Source of the DNA: CAZSSM01 sp964609385
GTDB lineage: Bacteria; Planctomycetota; Planctomycetia; Isosphaerales; Isosphaeraceae
Reading direction: 5' to 3'
DNA length: 23,681 nucleotides
Assembly (NCBI GenBank): GCA_964609385.1
Contig: CAZSSM010000104.1
Span: 1 to 23,681 of the forward strand
Part shown: positions 1-7,747 of the stretch, one piece after another
Position numbering within the stretch: the stretch's first letter is position 1
How the letters are laid out: each line of letters begins with the position of its first letter
The notes under the pieces: generated by a model
Databases searched by the model: none
The model's input: only the letters and a program-made list of their open reading frames with translations
Told to the model about the DNA's origin: nothing
Translations under genes and position numbers: made by a program

Positions 1-1
1 C

Positions 2-685
2 GGCCCGTGGTCGATCTGGGGAGCGCTCGGACTCGTTCGCCTCGGTAATCGACTCCAGAATCGACGCGGTTGGTCCGTCTCTCGACGCCGATGGGCAGCG
101 ATTGCTCTCTTCGGTCTGATCGGGCTAGGGATCGCGATCGCTCACCTGACGATCGTTCCTCGACTCGACGACCGAGGACGCGAGTGGGCCTGGTATGGCG
201 ACGCCTCCGCGCTGCTCGAGCCGGGGGAACCGCTCGTACTGCTCTACGACTGGTCGAGTGAGGACCCTTGGGATCGTCTCCCGTATCCGACACCCTTCGG
301 CCCGATCCCCCACGACCTCGCCGTCCGTCTCTTCTACCTCGACCGACCGACGACCTGGATCGAGGGAAGAGCCGATCTGAGAGGGACGAAACCACTCACG
401 TTGATCGGCCGTGATCGTGATCTCTCGGCGCTGGCCGAACGCGGGTGGGTCACGATTCTCGACCGCGGCCCCGATCACCGCTGGGACCGCACGTTCATCC
501 TCTTCCGCTTCGCCTCGAACACGAGCCGATCACGAAGCGAGGATGCCGAAGGTGGGAATCGAACCCACACGGGTTTTACCCCACTGGATTTTGAATCCAG
601 CGCGTCTGCCAATTCCGCCACTTCGGCCCATCGATCGGCGTGTCCTTCATCATTCCGAAGACCCCCCCGACTGTCAAGGCGCTAG
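2..685 (+). CDS. C-terminal part of a membrane protein, possibly a GT39/ArnT-type glycosyltransferase (5' end outside window)
   Basis: This frame is open from the left edge to a TAG at 683-685. It encodes a basic stretch, one clear membrane helix (about residues 33-51, AIALFGLIGLGIAIAHL) and then a soluble domain of about 115 residues containing GEPLVLLYD and RLFYLDRPTTWI. A last helix followed by a small extracytoplasmic domain is the usual C-terminal layout of multi-spanning GT39/ArnT-like glycosyltransferases, but the catalytic N-terminal part is not in the window, so the family is only suggested. The recognisable fold ends near FILFRF (about 513). The remaining 55 or so codons read antisense through the tRNA-Leu gene and its promoter and look like low-complexity non-protein sequence. 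Either the tail is a real but odd extension or the true stop was lost by mutation or sequence error. Confidence 0.6.
   Translation, partial: GPWSIWGALGLVRLGNRLQNRRGWSVSRRRWAAIALFGLIGLGIAIAHLTIVPRLDDRGREWAWYGDASALLEPGEPLVLLYDWSSEDPWDRLPYPTPFGPIPHDLAVRLFYLDRPTTWIEGRADLRGTKPLTLIGRDRDLSALAERGWVTILDRGPDHRWDRTFILFRFASNTSRSRSEDAEGGNRTHTGFTPLDFESSASANSATSAHRSACPSSFRRPPRLSRR
544..627 (-). tRNA. tRNA-Leu (anticodon CAA)
   Basis: The minus strand folds as a class II tRNA of 84 nt. The acceptor stem is GCCGAAG paired with CTTCGGC, the discriminator is A, and the D arm is GCGGAATTGGCAGACGC. The anticodon stem CTGGA/TCCAG carries the loop TTCAAAA, giving anticodon CAA (Leu, UUG codons). A long variable arm (TGGGGTAAAACCC) and a standard T arm with GGTTCGAATCC follow. 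The 3' CCA is not encoded. The gene lies antisense to the end of the preceding protein gene. Confidence 0.97.
649..677 (-). promoter_or_regulatory. Sigma-70-type promoter of tRNA-Leu
   Basis: On the minus strand a perfect -35 box TTGACA (677-672) is followed after exactly 17 nt by AATGAT (654-649). Transcription would start near 642-640, about 14 nt before the tRNA 5' end. The spacing and position fit a strong housekeeping promoter. It was assigned by pattern only. Confidence 0.65.
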
Positions 686-744
686 CCGGCGACGGATGAT
701 GCGGCCGGAATTGTCGGACGAGCGGCAAATCGAGCCCTCAATTG

Positions 745-773
745 TTGACTGTTCGGTCAAGAAGCGATAGGGT
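745..773 (+). promoter_or_regulatory. Putative promoter with overlapping TetR-like palindrome upstream of the GST gene
   Basis: TTGACT (745-750) and TAGGGT (768-773) are separated by 17 nt, a possible -35/-10 pair 71 nt before the GST start. The -35 box lies inside the inverted repeat TTGACTGTTCGGTCAA (745-760). Its arms TTGACTG and CGGTCAA match at 6 of 7 positions and resemble operators bound by TetR/AcrR repressors. Repressor binding there would block polymerase. No regulator gene is visible nearby. Confidence 0.4.
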
Positions 774-843
774 GGCGTCGATACCCGACGAGCCGGTTCG
801 CGGGCATCGCTTTGGTCCTGAGATCACGGGAGTCTTTGCCGCG

Positions 844-1500
844 ATGACGATCAAAATCTATGGAAACGACCTCTCCTCACCGGTCAACAAGGTCCGGTTC
901 GTGGCCAACGCGTTGGGGCTGGACTACGAGTACGTCCGGATTGACCTGCAGGCCGGCGAGCATCGGACCGACGCGTATTTGAGCAAGAACCCGGTCGGCA
1001 AGGTGCCGATCTTGGAAGACGGTGACTTCCACCTCTTCGAGAGCAACGCGATCATCCGCTACCTGGCCCGTCGCGAGGGCTCGCCGCTCTACCCGAGCGA
1101 TCTGAAGGCCAGCAGCGTGGTCGACCAGTGGCTCGATTTCGGCTCGTTGCACGTAGCCACGGCGATGGGTCGCCTGACGTTCAACCGGCTCTTCGCGCCT
1201 CGGATGGGACTCGAGGTCGACACCAATTCGATCGCCGATGGCGAGCGGTTCCTGGGCCGCTACCTGCCGGTGCTCGACCAAGAGTTGTCCAAGCGACCGT
1301 TTCTGGCCGGCTCGGAGCGGACCCTGGCCGACTTCGGCCTGTTGGCGGCCTTGGATCCGGCCGAGGCCTCGGGTGCGAGCCTGGCCTCGTATCCGAACCT
1401 GACCCGTTGGCGCGACGCCCACCGCGCCGAGGCGTTCTACACCAAGTGCCACGCCAGTTTCGAAGCGATGCTCCAGGCCATGATGGCTGCCAACGCCTAA
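844..1500 (+). CDS. Glutathione S-transferase family protein
   Basis: This 218-residue cytosolic protein has the two-domain GST layout. Residues 1-77 form a thioredoxin-like domain beginning IKIYGNDLSSPVNKVR; Ser11/Ser12 are the likely thiol-activating residues of the bacterial theta/beta-like type. GKVPIL contains the cis-proline (Pro55), and Glu66-Ser67 is the glutathione-binding pair. Residues about 85-215 form the helical C-terminal domain with the ERTLADFGLLAAL motif that caps helix 6. The ATG at 844 was chosen because GGGAG (828-832) lies 11 nt upstream and the fold starts immediately; the open frame runs back to 742 without family sequence. The natural substrate cannot be read from sequence. 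Likely roles are conjugation or detoxification of electrophiles, which fits a TetR-like operator upstream. Confidence 0.93.
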   Translation: MTIKIYGNDLSSPVNKVRFVANALGLDYEYVRIDLQAGEHRTDAYLSKNPVGKVPILEDGDFHLFESNAIIRYLARREGSPLYPSDLKASSVVDQWLDFGSLHVATAMGRLTFNRLFAPRMGLEVDTNSIADGERFLGRYLPVLDQELSKRPFLAGSERTLADFGLLAALDPAEASGASLASYPNLTRWRDAHRAEAFYTKCHASFEAMLQAMMAANA

Positions 1501-1541
1501 AGTCGCTCCGACCCCTCTTAATGAATCGCCCTGTTCCCAAA

Positions 1542-1572
1542 GTCCAGCCCGGCTCAATAACCCAGGCTGGAC
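1542..1572 (+). terminator. Candidate terminator after the GST gene
   Basis: GTCCAGCC (1542-1549) pairs perfectly with GGCTGGAC (1565-1572), and two further G-C pairs are possible inside. The T tract that follows is weak (GTTT). It lies 41 nt after the GST stop. Confidence 0.45.
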
Positions 1573-1753
1573 GTTTGATCGCCAAGATCGTTGCTCAAAC
1601 TTGAGAATGCAGGGAGGTCAACTTCCAAGTAGAGTAAGGGTATCTTTTAACCATGCACCCTAAGGGCTAAGATCAAGATCTGATAGAGAGAGTATGTATT
1701 GTCAGAAATGTAATAGAATCGTTAATTCCAGTATGTTCAAGCCTCATCGTATT

Positions 1754-1811
1754 ATCCTGTCCTTGGTCATCGAGCCAGGGGCCTGCAGTGGACAGGGTCG
1801 CTGAAACAGCG
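1754..1811. other. Two adjacent hairpins of unknown function
   Basis: CCTGTCC (1756-1762) pairs with GGACAGG (1790-1796), and the stem extends by a G-T and an A-T pair to nine pairs. The loop can form a small inner stem. Three nucleotides after that arm (one after the extended stem) comes the tight hairpin CGCTG-AAA-CAGCG (1799-1811). The pair sits in a gene-free AT-rich spacer and could be part of a small RNA or a remnant; no family is recognised. Confidence 0.3.
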
Positions 1812-1906
1812 TGATTAGACTACCGGTGAATATAGTTTCTGTTCAGTTTGCTTGCTGGTAAATGATATTTAGAAGTTGTATTATTTAATTAAAAATGATT
1901 GTGCTA

Positions 1907-1930
1907 GGGGGCGTCAGTCGCGACGCCCCC
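1907..1930 (-). terminator. Terminator-like hairpin after gpmA
   Basis: GGGGGCGTC (1907-1915) and GACGCCCCC (1922-1930) form a perfect 9-bp GC-rich stem with a 6-nt loop, 38 nt beyond the gpmA stop. On the minus strand it is followed by TAGCACAATCATTTTT, a T-rich but delayed tail. It may also act on readthrough from the GST side. Confidence 0.6.
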
Positions 1931-1968
1931 TGGAGGCATTGAGGGTTTTCTTTGGGGAGATTGTGATC

Positions 1969-2718
1969 TCAGGCCTTAGCCTTGCCCTGGGCGGCGACGG
2001 CGGCCTGGGCGGCGGCGATGGCCTCCTGGTCGCCGAGGTAGCCCGAGCGGATCGGCTTGAGGTCGGCGTCGAGTTCGTACTCGAGGGGGATGCCGGTCGG
2101 GATGTTGAGGCTGATGATCTCTTCGTCGGAGACGTCGTCGAGGTATTTGACCAGGGCGCGGAGGCTGTTGCCGTGGGCGGCGATCAGGACGCGCTTGCCC
2201 TGGCGGATGGTGGGGGCGATCGTCTCGTGCCAGAGCGGCAGGAACCGCTCGACGGTGTCCTTGAGGCATTCGGTCAGGGGGAGCTGCTCGGGGGTCAGAT
2301 CGGCGTAGCGTCGGTCGCGACCGGGATGGCGCTCGTCGTTGGCGGACAACGGGGGCGGCGGGATGTCGTAGCTGCGTCGCCAGATCTTGACCTGGTCCTC
2401 GCCGTGCTGGGCGGCGGTCTCGGCCTTGTTGAGCCCCTGGAGCGACCCGTAGTGCCGCTCGTTGAGCCGCCAGTCGCGGTGGACCGGGATCCACATCAGG
2501 TCCATCGCGTCGAGGGCGATCCAGAGGGTCCGGATGGCCCGCTTGAGCACCGAGGTGTAGGCCACGTCGAAGGTGAAGCCGCCGTCGCGCAAGGTCTCGC
2601 CGGCGCGATGCGCCTCCTCGCGGCCGGTCTCGGTCAGGTCCACGTCGGTCCAGCCGGTGAACCGGTTCTCCAGGTTCCACTGGCTCTGTCCATGCCGCAG
2701 CAGGACCAGCTTGTGCAT
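1969..2718 (-). CDS. gpmA: 2,3-bisphosphoglycerate-dependent phosphoglycerate mutase
   Basis: This 249-residue cytosolic enzyme interconverts 3- and 2-phosphoglycerate in glycolysis and gluconeogenesis. The N-terminal LLRHGQSQWN carries the phosphorylated histidine (His9, with Arg8). Further family signatures are FTGWTDVDLTETG (20-32), LNERHYGSLQGLNK (85-98, with catalytic Glu87), and AAHGNSLRALVK (180-191) with the second active-site His182. The length matches the usual 248-250 residues. The open frame continues upstream to 3183, but family sequence begins exactly at this ATG, which has GGGAG nearby. The C-terminus ends in an Ala/Lys-rich tail, as is common in dPGMs. It lies 109 nt downstream of the haem protein gene on the same strand, so co-transcription is possible; a functional link is not obvious. 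Confidence 0.96.
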   Translation of the reverse strand: MHKLVLLRHGQSQWNLENRFTGWTDVDLTETGREEAHRAGETLRDGGFTFDVAYTSVLKRAIRTLWIALDAMDLMWIPVHRDWRLNERHYGSLQGLNKAETAAQHGEDQVKIWRRSYDIPPPPLSANDERHPGRDRRYADLTPEQLPLTECLKDTVERFLPLWHETIAPTIRQGKRVLIAAHGNSLRALVKYLDDVSDEEIISLNIPTGIPLEYELDADLKPIRSGYLGDQEAIAAAQAAVAAQGKAKA

Positions 2719-2827
2719 CGCGTGCGCTCCCAAAAAGATCGATCCAATCCAGAGAGATGTTGAACCGTAAACCCGCGCGAAATCGGTCGAGATCGATGGG
2801 CGTCCGCGAGACCCCGAGACTTCGAGA

Positions 2828-4225
2828 TCACCGTCGAGGCGATGTCTCGGGCTTCGACCCCTCGTCGGCCCCGATGTTGGATTCGAGCAGATAGGCCATG
2901 AGGTCGCGGACCTCTTGCGGTGAGAGGGCGCCGAGGAGCCCGACGGGCATGATCGAGGTGGCGCTGGGGCGGAGTTCCTCGATCCGTTCGCGCTCGAGGG
3001 TGAGGACCTCGGCGTTGGTGTCGAGCACGCGGACGGTCCGGGCGTCCTGGGCTCGCACGACGCCGACGGCGACCTGACCGTCATCGAGGGCCAGGGTGTA
3101 GCTGACATACTCGGGGTGGAGTCGGACGCTGGGCTCAGCGATCTGGCGGTAGACCCAGCCGGCGCCTCGGCGACCGATGTCATCCAGGGCCGGGCCGATC
3201 ACACCCCCCTCGCCTCCCATCTGATGACACTGGGCGCACTTGGCCTGCTCGCCGGCGAAGACGATCGCACCACGCTCTGGGTCGCCGCCATCGAACGTCG
3301 GGAGGTCTTCGGTGGACGACGCATCGGACTCCGAAGTCGGGGCACCGGCCCAGGGCAAGAGCCAATCCGAGCCGGGCAGCCGACGGTCACCGACTCGGGC
3401 CGTCAGGGTGATCGCGGGGACGTCCGGGTCACGGTCGCCGTCGGCGCCGTCCTCGATGAGGCCGGTGGCTTCGATGAAGATCGCCTGACCAGTCGGCTCC
3501 ACGGTCAGGCTGGCGCGGTAGGTCGTCGACCCCTCGGAGGTCTCGACCGGTTCACCTTCGGCGAAGAGGTTGAAGTCAGCGCCGACCTCGAAGGGGATCT
3601 CGGCGACGGCCTCGACGACGATCGCCGCTTCCAAGGGCGGCAACTGTCCCTGAAGGAACCAGCGGCCCGGTCTCGCCAGCCAGATTTGTGCTTGTCGGTG
3701 CTCTCGAGACCGTTGCGTGAGATCAACGAGCGTGCCGATGCTCGGGGTCGGTAGCCAGATCGAACGGTCGGGTAGGTAGGCCTCGGGGTCGATGGCGTGG
3801 CCGACCTCAACGCCGCTGAGGGTGTAGCTCAACATATCGGCGACCAGCGCGGACCAGCCCTCCGGCGGTTCGAGCCGGTATGTCGACGGGAAGGCGTGGG
3901 GGTCGGTCACCAGCGCGAGCGTGGTGCGATCTGCGACCCAGCGGGCGTCGGCGATCTGGAGTCGACCGACGTCGAGGTCCGGGTCGCCGCCGGGCAATTG
4001 GAAGGTGATCCCCTGCCCGATTATGGTTCGGGCAAGGTCTTCGGGTGCCGACCGATCGAAGCTCAGACGGACCTCCATCGGGCCAGCCGGCCAGATCGCG
4101 GTGACCGTCGGCGGATCCTCTTGGGCCTGGACCGGCGAACCGAAGCAATCGATCGGGATCAAGCCGATCATCATGGTCAGGATCGGCAGGAGGGCGGTTC
4201 GGGGTCGGGTCGCGTGGTCGGCCAT
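2828..4225 (-). CDS. Secreted cytochrome c-like protein with a planctomycete-type CxxCH haem-binding domain
   Basis: This 465-residue protein begins with a Sec-type signal peptide (hydrophobic core near residues 12-28, likely cleavage after VQA at 35). Residues about 36-310 are a beta-rich region without a recognised family. From about residue 312 there is a mono-haem domain: ERGAIVFAGEQAKCAQCHQMGGEGGVIGPAL, with Cys330, Cys333 and His334 as the haem attachment site. It continues through PEYVSYTLALDDGQVAVGVV to SIMPVGLLGALSPQEVRDLMAYL, where Met426 is the likely sixth ligand. This matches the haem domain known as TIGR02603 from Pirellula and Verrucomicrobium. It probably acts in the periplasm as an electron carrier or sensor, but its partner is unknown. 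Confidence 0.88.
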   Translation of the reverse strand: MADHATRPRTALLPILTMMIGLIPIDCFGSPVQAQEDPPTVTAIWPAGPMEVRLSFDRSAPEDLARTIIGQGITFQLPGGDPDLDVGRLQIADARWVADRTTLALVTDPHAFPSTYRLEPPEGWSALVADMLSYTLSGVEVGHAIDPEAYLPDRSIWLPTPSIGTLVDLTQRSREHRQAQIWLARPGRWFLQGQLPPLEAAIVVEAVAEIPFEVGADFNLFAEGEPVETSEGSTTYRASLTVEPTGQAIFIEATGLIEDGADGDRDPDVPAITLTARVGDRRLPGSDWLLPWAGAPTSESDASSTEDLPTFDGGDPERGAIVFAGEQAKCAQCHQMGGEGGVIGPALDDIGRRGAGWVYRQIAEPSVRLHPEYVSYTLALDDGQVAVGVVRAQDARTVRVLDTNAEVLTLERERIEELRPSATSIMPVGLLGALSPQEVRDLMAYLLESNIGADEGSKPETSPRR

Positions 4226-4574
4226 CGACGGGTCATCCCCACAAAGTGCTCGTGACGCGGAGTCGGCGGAGTCTCCAAGGCCACATCATAAGGGACGTGC
4301 GCGCGGGCCGACAAGCGATCGATGGGCGTTGGGCATAGCATCGGTCCAGAGCTTCACAACCGTCGATGCGGCTAAGATCGTCCCCAAATGGGGTCCGCTC
4401 GGGATGTGCCTCGATCCGGGTATTGTGACGGAGTTGGAGAGTGGACAGGGCCTCAAGGGCGGATTAGCCTGGCAGGGTGGAATTACCCCGGGTTTCGGGA
4501 GGCCGAGACCGACGGTCGACGAAAGATCGCGCCAGACTCATCGAACAACCATCTGCTGATGGGAGGCCAACATC
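4226..4574. other. Gene-free region between divergent genes
   Basis: This 349-nt stretch separates the haem protein gene (minus) from the oxidoreductase gene (plus). It must hold both promoters, but I could not identify a convincing -35/-10 pair. The open frames crossing it lack coding character. The only clear signal is GGGAGG (4561-4566), the ribosome binding site of the next gene. Confidence 0.5.
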
Positions 4575-5867
4575 ATGACCGGAACACTGGACCGCCGCCA
4601 ATTCCTAGGTCGTTCGGGATTTGCGGCCGGGACGTTGGCATTCGGGACGGCGACGGGCTGGGCCAAGGGCGGTGAAGCGCCCAGCGATCGGATCGTCGTC
4701 GGGGTGATGGGCCTGGCGCGCGGCAAGTCGTTAGCCACTGGGTTCACCGGCTTGCCGGGCGTGACGGTCAAGTATGCCTGCGACGTCGATCGGAATCGAG
4801 CCGAGGCCGGTGCGGACGCGGTCGCCAAGGCTGGAGGCGAGACCCCGGTCGTCACGCAGGATTTCCGGACGATCCTCGACGACCCCGAGGTCGACGCCCT
4901 TGTCTGTGCCGCCCCGAACCACTGGCATGCGCCGGCAACGATCCTGGCCTGCCAGGCCGGCAAGCACGTCTATGTCGAGAAGCCTTGCTGCCACAACCCG
5001 CAGGAAGGCGAGTGGATGGTCCGGGTCGCCCGAGACCACGACCGAGTTGTCCAGATGGGCACTCAACGACGAAGCAGCCGGGCCGTTGCCGAGGCGATCG
5101 CGGCGATTCGCGATGGGGTGATCGGCCGGGTCTATCACGCGCGGGCCTACTACTTCAATTCACGGGGTTCGATCGGCCGGGTCACGCACTCGGCACCGCC
5201 GACGGAACTCGACTACGAACTCTGGCAGGGCCCCGCGCCTCGTCGACCGTTCAGCCCGGCCTTCGTGCATTACAACTGGCATTGGTTCTGGCACTACGGC
5301 AACGGCGAACTCGGCAATAACGGTGTCCACGCCCTGGACCTCTGTCGCTGGGGGCTGGACGTGACATACCCGACACGCGTCGTCAGCAACGGGGGCCGGT
5401 ACGCCTTCGATGACGACCAAGAGACACCCGACACGCACACCGTCGCCTTCAGCTTCGACGGCGGCGTCTCGATCGACTGGCAAGGGTTGAGCTGCAACCG
5501 TCACGGACACGGCCCGTTCGTCTCCTTCTTCGGGAGCGATGGCGCCCTCGATATCAATGGTGGTGGCGACGTCACGCGATTCGACGCCCGCAACCGGGAG
5601 GTTGAGCGGATCGACGGCAACAACGGCGATCGCGAGCACCTGGCCAACTTCGTCGAGGCAATTCGCGAACAGGCCCCCAATCAGCTCAACGCCGAGATCC
5701 TCGACGGCTACCGAAGCACACTGCTCTGCCTGCTTGGCAACATCGCCCATCGCGTTGACCGCGTCCTGACCTGCGATCCGGAAAGCGGACGCATCCTCAA
5801 CGATGGCGAAGCGATGGCGCATTGGGCCCGCGAGTATGATGAACGCTGGGCGCCAAAGGTTGGTTGA
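4575..5867 (+). CDS. Tat-exported Gfo/Idh/MocA family oxidoreductase
   Basis: This 430-residue protein starts with a twin-arginine signal (DRRQFLGRSGFAAGTLAFG; Arg7-Arg8), so it is folded in the cytoplasm and exported with its nucleotide cofactor. Residues about 38-160 form the NAD(P)-binding Rossmann domain, with a glycine-rich turn after strand 1 (GVMGLARG), CDVDRN after strand 2, PNHWHAP, and the family signature EKP (Glu135-Pro137). The C-terminal domain contains the planctomycete-typical WFWHYGNGELGNNGVHALDL segment (about 236-255). The ATG follows GGGAGG by 8 nt. Family members oxidise or epimerise sugars and inositols; the substrate here is unknown. Large expansions of this exported type in planctomycetes are usually linked to polysaccharide breakdown. 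The next gene starts 111 nt downstream. Confidence 0.93.
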   Translation: MTGTLDRRQFLGRSGFAAGTLAFGTATGWAKGGEAPSDRIVVGVMGLARGKSLATGFTGLPGVTVKYACDVDRNRAEAGADAVAKAGGETPVVTQDFRTILDDPEVDALVCAAPNHWHAPATILACQAGKHVYVEKPCCHNPQEGEWMVRVARDHDRVVQMGTQRRSSRAVAEAIAAIRDGVIGRVYHARAYYFNSRGSIGRVTHSAPPTELDYELWQGPAPRRPFSPAFVHYNWHWFWHYGNGELGNNGVHALDLCRWGLDVTYPTRVVSNGGRYAFDDDQETPDTHTVAFSFDGGVSIDWQGLSCNRHGHGPFVSFFGSDGALDINGGGDVTRFDARNREVERIDGNNGDREHLANFVEAIREQAPNQLNAEILDGYRSTLLCLLGNIAHRVDRVLTCDPESGRILNDGEAMAHWAREYDERWAPKVG

Positions 5868-5978
5868 GAGCCATCCGGTCTCGATTCCGCCGATCATCGA
5901 CCGAGAATGGCCGTTTGACAACACATGCGGAGCGTTCGCGACCGTCCCGTCAGAGACTCCACTGAGGACCCCTGCCCG

Positions 5979-6287
5979 ATGAGTCGGACTTTGCTCGTGC
6001 CCCGCGACCGCCCGGACGTGGCCCCTCGGCCGATCAGCGAGCGGCTCCGGGGCCAGCTCGTCTACTTCGCCGCGGCTAAGGGCGAGGCGGGAGCCCCCGA
6101 ACTGGCCGAGGACGAACTCTGGTTCGATCCCCAGCAGGTCGCCGAGTGGCTCGACGAGGGGGTGATCTATCTGGTTAGCCCGCTCGACTCGGCCAACTTC
6201 ACCGAGGTCGAGTTGAGCGACGAACAGGAGGACCTCCTGACCTGGCTCCATGAGAACCAGGTTGCTCAGGTCGCGGTTCAGGAATGA
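5979..6287 (+). CDS. Small acidic hypothetical protein
   Basis: This 102-residue soluble protein has no recognised domain. The sequence is rich in Asp and Glu, with an Arg/Pro-rich N-terminus (RDRPDVAPRPISERLRGQ), a central FDPQQVAEWLDEGVIYLV and a C-terminal helix-like SDEQEDLLTWLHENQVAQVAV. Codon use is typical of neighbouring genes (mostly G or C at third positions), which supports translation. The ATG at 5979 was preferred over 5925 because TGAGGA (5963-5968) sits 10 nt upstream and the extra residues look non-coding. It could share a transcript with the oxidoreductase gene 111 nt upstream. Function is unknown. Confidence 0.7.
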   Translation: MSRTLLVPRDRPDVAPRPISERLRGQLVYFAAAKGEAGAPELAEDELWFDPQQVAEWLDEGVIYLVSPLDSANFTEVELSDEQEDLLTWLHENQVAQVAVQE

Positions 6288-6406
6288 ATTCTGTCAATGA
6301 GGCAAATGAGAGCTTCGTTTTCTAGATAATCGCCAAGCGGGCTTAGAATAGACCCGGTCTTCGCAACACGAGAAGCGGTCTGCATAATCTGGTCACAGGT
6401 GAAATG

Positions 6407-7747
6407 ATGGCCGAAATTCAGCGATCCGGAGATCCGCTCACCGACTTCTATCGGGCATGTAACCCGCACGAGCCGATCGGCCCAGACGATCCTCGGTACG
6501 TTGACTGCTCCGAGGCTCGTGGCGGCGATGCCGTCAAGGAGATCGAGCGTGCGCTCCGGCGGAGCGATCCCCTGGTTTCGGATGTGCGCCTCTTCACAGG
6601 GCATCGTGGTGTCGGGAAGACCAGCGAACTCCGACGCTTGCGACGGAACTTGGAGACGGCCACCGCGAATAAACCAAAGTCCACATTTCGAGTCATCTCC
6701 TTTGATGTTAGTGTTCTGTTGGACGTCAACGACCTTGACTTACCCGACTTGATCGTCTGCACGGCATCGCAGGTCCAGAAACAGATGAGGGATTGGAAGA
6801 TCTCCGGGTTTGATCACAAGACAGCTTGGCTCACACGGGTTTGGGACGATATCCGAAATAACCTAGGCGCGACGGTTGCCTTGCAGGAAGTTGAGGTCGA
6901 CGCCGGGTTTCTCAGCCTGACCACTGAAATTCGGAACCGGCCGAACGCCCGTCGAGAACTCCGTGAGGCGATCGATCGCCATGGAAGTCGGCTCCTCGAT
7001 GCGGTCAACGACCTCCTCCAGTTGGCGAACGCCAAGATCATCGATCAAGGCTTCCAGGGACTCGTGCTGATCATCGACGGGCTCGACAAGCTCGTGCGTC
7101 GTGAACTCGATGGGGGGAAGAGCAACACGCACAAGAGGCTCTTCCTCGACCGCAGCGAGCAACTGGCCAGCCTCAAGTCGCACACGATCTACACCGTCCC
7201 CATCTCGATGATTTACGAACCTCAGACTGCTCAATTGGAGCAAACGATGGGGGAGTTCCAACACCCCGTCCCCATGATCAACTTGAGGGGTGAGGGTCGG
7301 TCTAAAGTCGATCCCGAAACCGTCGGGATGCGTAAAATGTGGGAGATTATCGCGAAACGCGCCGAGTACTCTGAGGCCGACATGGAGGACCTCTTCGACG
7401 ACCCATCGACGGCGTATTTCCTCTGCGAGATGACAGGAGGCCATCCCCGCCACCTGATCATGTTCCTGAGAGCCGCGATGGATGGGATCGATGCTCTACC
7501 GATCACCCGAGCCGCCGCCGAGGCCGCTGTCCGACGGCATGCCAACAGCCTGCTCCGCCAGATCCCAGACTCGTTCTGGGACGGGCTCCGAAACTTCGCA
7601 ACGCCACAGGACGATATGCCCAGTGATGTTGAGCATCAGCAAATGCTGTTCAACCTCCACGTCTTCGAGTATCTGAACGGGAGGCCCTGGTATGAAGTCA
7701 ATCCTGTCATCAGAACGCTCGATCGCTTCCGAAGCCCTCAGATTTGA
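6407..7747 (+). CDS. STAND/AAA-like P-loop ATPase of a two-gene module
   Basis: This 446-residue cytosolic ATPase has Walker A GHRGVGKTS (residues 65-73), Walker B LVLIIDGLDKL (219-229, Asp224), a strand resembling sensor 1 (HTIYTVPISMIY, about 259-270) and a GGHPRH segment near residue 346 that matches the GxP motif of STAND NTPases. The C-terminus (about 385-446) looks like a small winged-helix. It has no fused effector or repeat domain. The start at 6407 is 7 nt from AGG (6397-6399); the alternative ATG at 6404 is only 4 nt away. Its last 56 nt overlap the TPR gene, whose ribosome binding site lies inside this gene, so the two products are probably made together and may form a complex. STAND ATPases act as nucleotide-driven switches in signalling, defence and cell death; which applies here is unknown. 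Confidence 0.85.
   Translation: MAEIQRSGDPLTDFYRACNPHEPIGPDDPRYVDCSEARGGDAVKEIERALRRSDPLVSDVRLFTGHRGVGKTSELRRLRRNLETATANKPKSTFRVISFDVSVLLDVNDLDLPDLIVCTASQVQKQMRDWKISGFDHKTAWLTRVWDDIRNNLGATVALQEVEVDAGFLSLTTEIRNRPNARRELREAIDRHGSRLLDAVNDLLQLANAKIIDQGFQGLVLIIDGLDKLVRRELDGGKSNTHKRLFLDRSEQLASLKSHTIYTVPISMIYEPQTAQLEQTMGEFQHPVPMINLRGEGRSKVDPETVGMRKMWEIIAKRAEYSEADMEDLFDDPSTAYFLCEMTGGHPRHLIMFLRAAMDGIDALPITRAAAEAAVRRHANSLLRQIPDSFWDGLRNFATPQDDMPSDVEHQQMLFNLHVFEYLNGRPWYEVNPVIRTLDRFRSPQI
7679..7694 (+). promoter_or_regulatory. Ribosome binding site of the TPR gene inside the ATPase gene
   Basis: GGGAGG (7679-7684) stands 7 nt before the ATG at 7692, while the upstream frame continues to 7747. The strong match fixes this start and implies translational coupling across a 56-nt overlap. 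Confidence 0.8.

Larger units (their letters stand above)
1501..1968. other. AT-rich gene-free spacer between convergent genes, with several hairpins
   Basis: This spacer between the convergent GST and gpmA genes is clearly more AT-rich than its surroundings from about 1600 to 1905. I see no convincing coding frame. It holds a terminator-like hairpin at each end (1542-1572 and 1907-1930) and two neighbouring hairpins in the middle (1754-1811). Confidence 0.6.

Noticed and set aside
877..1557. Minus-strand open frame of 226 codons
   Set aside because: It is a shadow of the GST gene, whose fold and motifs are clear.
1876..2763. Plus-strand open frame of 295 codons
   Set aside because: It is antisense to gpmA, which has all catalytic residues; the translation is Gly/Val/Leu low-complexity sequence.
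5160..6251. Long minus-strand open frame of 363 codons
   Set aside because: It lies opposite the oxidoreductase gene, shows the composition of a reverse-strand shadow of GC-rich coding DNA and has no family motif.
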